NCBI GenBank assembly: GCA_028701635.1
Contig: JAQVQJ010000001.1
Span: 62,001 to 126,000, forward strand
DNA: 64,000 bases
Origin: Clostridia bacterium
GTDB lineage: Bacteria > Bacillota_A > Clostridia > Christensenellales > UBA1242
Reading direction: 5' to 3'
In this document: piece after piece, positions 63,909 through 64,000 of the stretch
Layout of the letters: each line of letters begins with the position of its first letter
How positions within the stretch are numbered: position 1 is the first letter of the stretch
Notes under the pieces: model-generated
Database searches by the model: none
What the model saw: only the letters and a program-made list of their open reading frames with translations
What the model was told of the DNA's origin: nothing
Translations under genes and position numbers: made by a program

Positions 63909-64000
63909 TTACGCGTTGCGGATGTAGAGGCCGTCTTGACCAGCGATCATCGCCAGTTGGAACAGCTTCATCACTTCGGCGGACGGATCTACGCCGGTGT
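63909..64000 (-). CDS. C-terminal end of a GC-rich gene, partial
   Basis: Only the last 29 codons and TAA are inside the window (minus strand), reading TGVDPSAEVMKLFQLAMIAG and ending GLYIRNA. About three quarters of third positions are G or C, opposite to the AT-rich codons of every other gene here. The protein cannot be named. A different genome or recently acquired DNA is likely. Confidence 0.6.
   Translation of the reverse strand, partial: TGVDPSAEVMKLFQLAMIAGQDGLYIRNA

Overview
The window is most of the core of a T4-like contractile-tailed phage (myovirus) with an AT-rich genome and short or overlapping intergenic gaps. The identification rests on a recognisable T4-type replication and recombination set (UvsY, UvsW, gp55-like late sigma, gp47, gp46, gp43, UvsX, gp41, gp32, gp45, RNase H) and T4-type virion genes (gp5, gp27, gp26, gp18, gp19, gp14-like, gp17). 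Many proteins differ in size from T4 and few accessory genes are shared with it, so this is a distant member of the T4 superfamily. Good Shine-Dalgarno sites (for example before gp32) argue for a host that uses them; the host cannot be named.

Layout. 1-5145 (minus): a head-associated or accessory operon with a RuvC-like resolvase, a duplicated zinc motif protein, low-complexity proteins and, last, a metallopeptidase plus a VWA protein that runs off the left edge. 5202-31992 (plus): DNA metabolism. It holds uvsY-uvsW-55-47, a block of glycosyltransferases and a methyltransferase (one glycosyltransferase broken by an in-frame TAG), a B12-type ribonucleotide reductase, gp46, another glycosyltransferase, gp43, uvsX, a TGT-like TIM barrel, gp41, a DHH phosphoesterase, gp32, FolE and gp45. 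31995-43332 (minus): baseplate hub, tape measure and the gp26-like gene. 43387-45096 (plus): a tail-tube-like protein with a repetitive tail. 45149-49840 (minus): tube, sheath and associated genes. 49910-53851 (plus): RNase H and small uncharacterised genes. 53848-57034 (minus): neck and head-associated genes. 57142-59640 (plus): large terminase and a NADAR protein. 59637-62900 (minus): one long protein and three paralogues with N-termini like T4 internal-protein head-targeting peptides.

Regulation. Virion genes on both strands carry TATAAATA, CATAAATA or GATAAATA boxes 10-35 bases before their starts, as expected with a gp55-type sigma factor. Several plus-strand metabolic genes instead have TATAAT just upstream. 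Hairpin terminators follow gp32, separate the convergent genes at 45.1 kb and follow the gene at 56.2 kb.

Most notable: (1) a run of seven T at the end of the gp26-like gene that joins it, by a -1 shift, to a 79-codon start-less frame just before the tape measure gene; (2) a PKD-like domain fused to the late sigma factor; (3) the head-targeted paralogue family; (4) a split metallopeptidase/VWA pair; (5) TGT-like protein plus FolE, hinting at 7-deazaguanine DNA modification; (6) a NADAR protein, possibly counter-defence. The last kilobase (62.9-64.0 kb) is non-coding, rich in GTGTCC repeats, and ends in a GC-rich partial gene whose codon use is unlike everything else, so an assembly junction must be considered.
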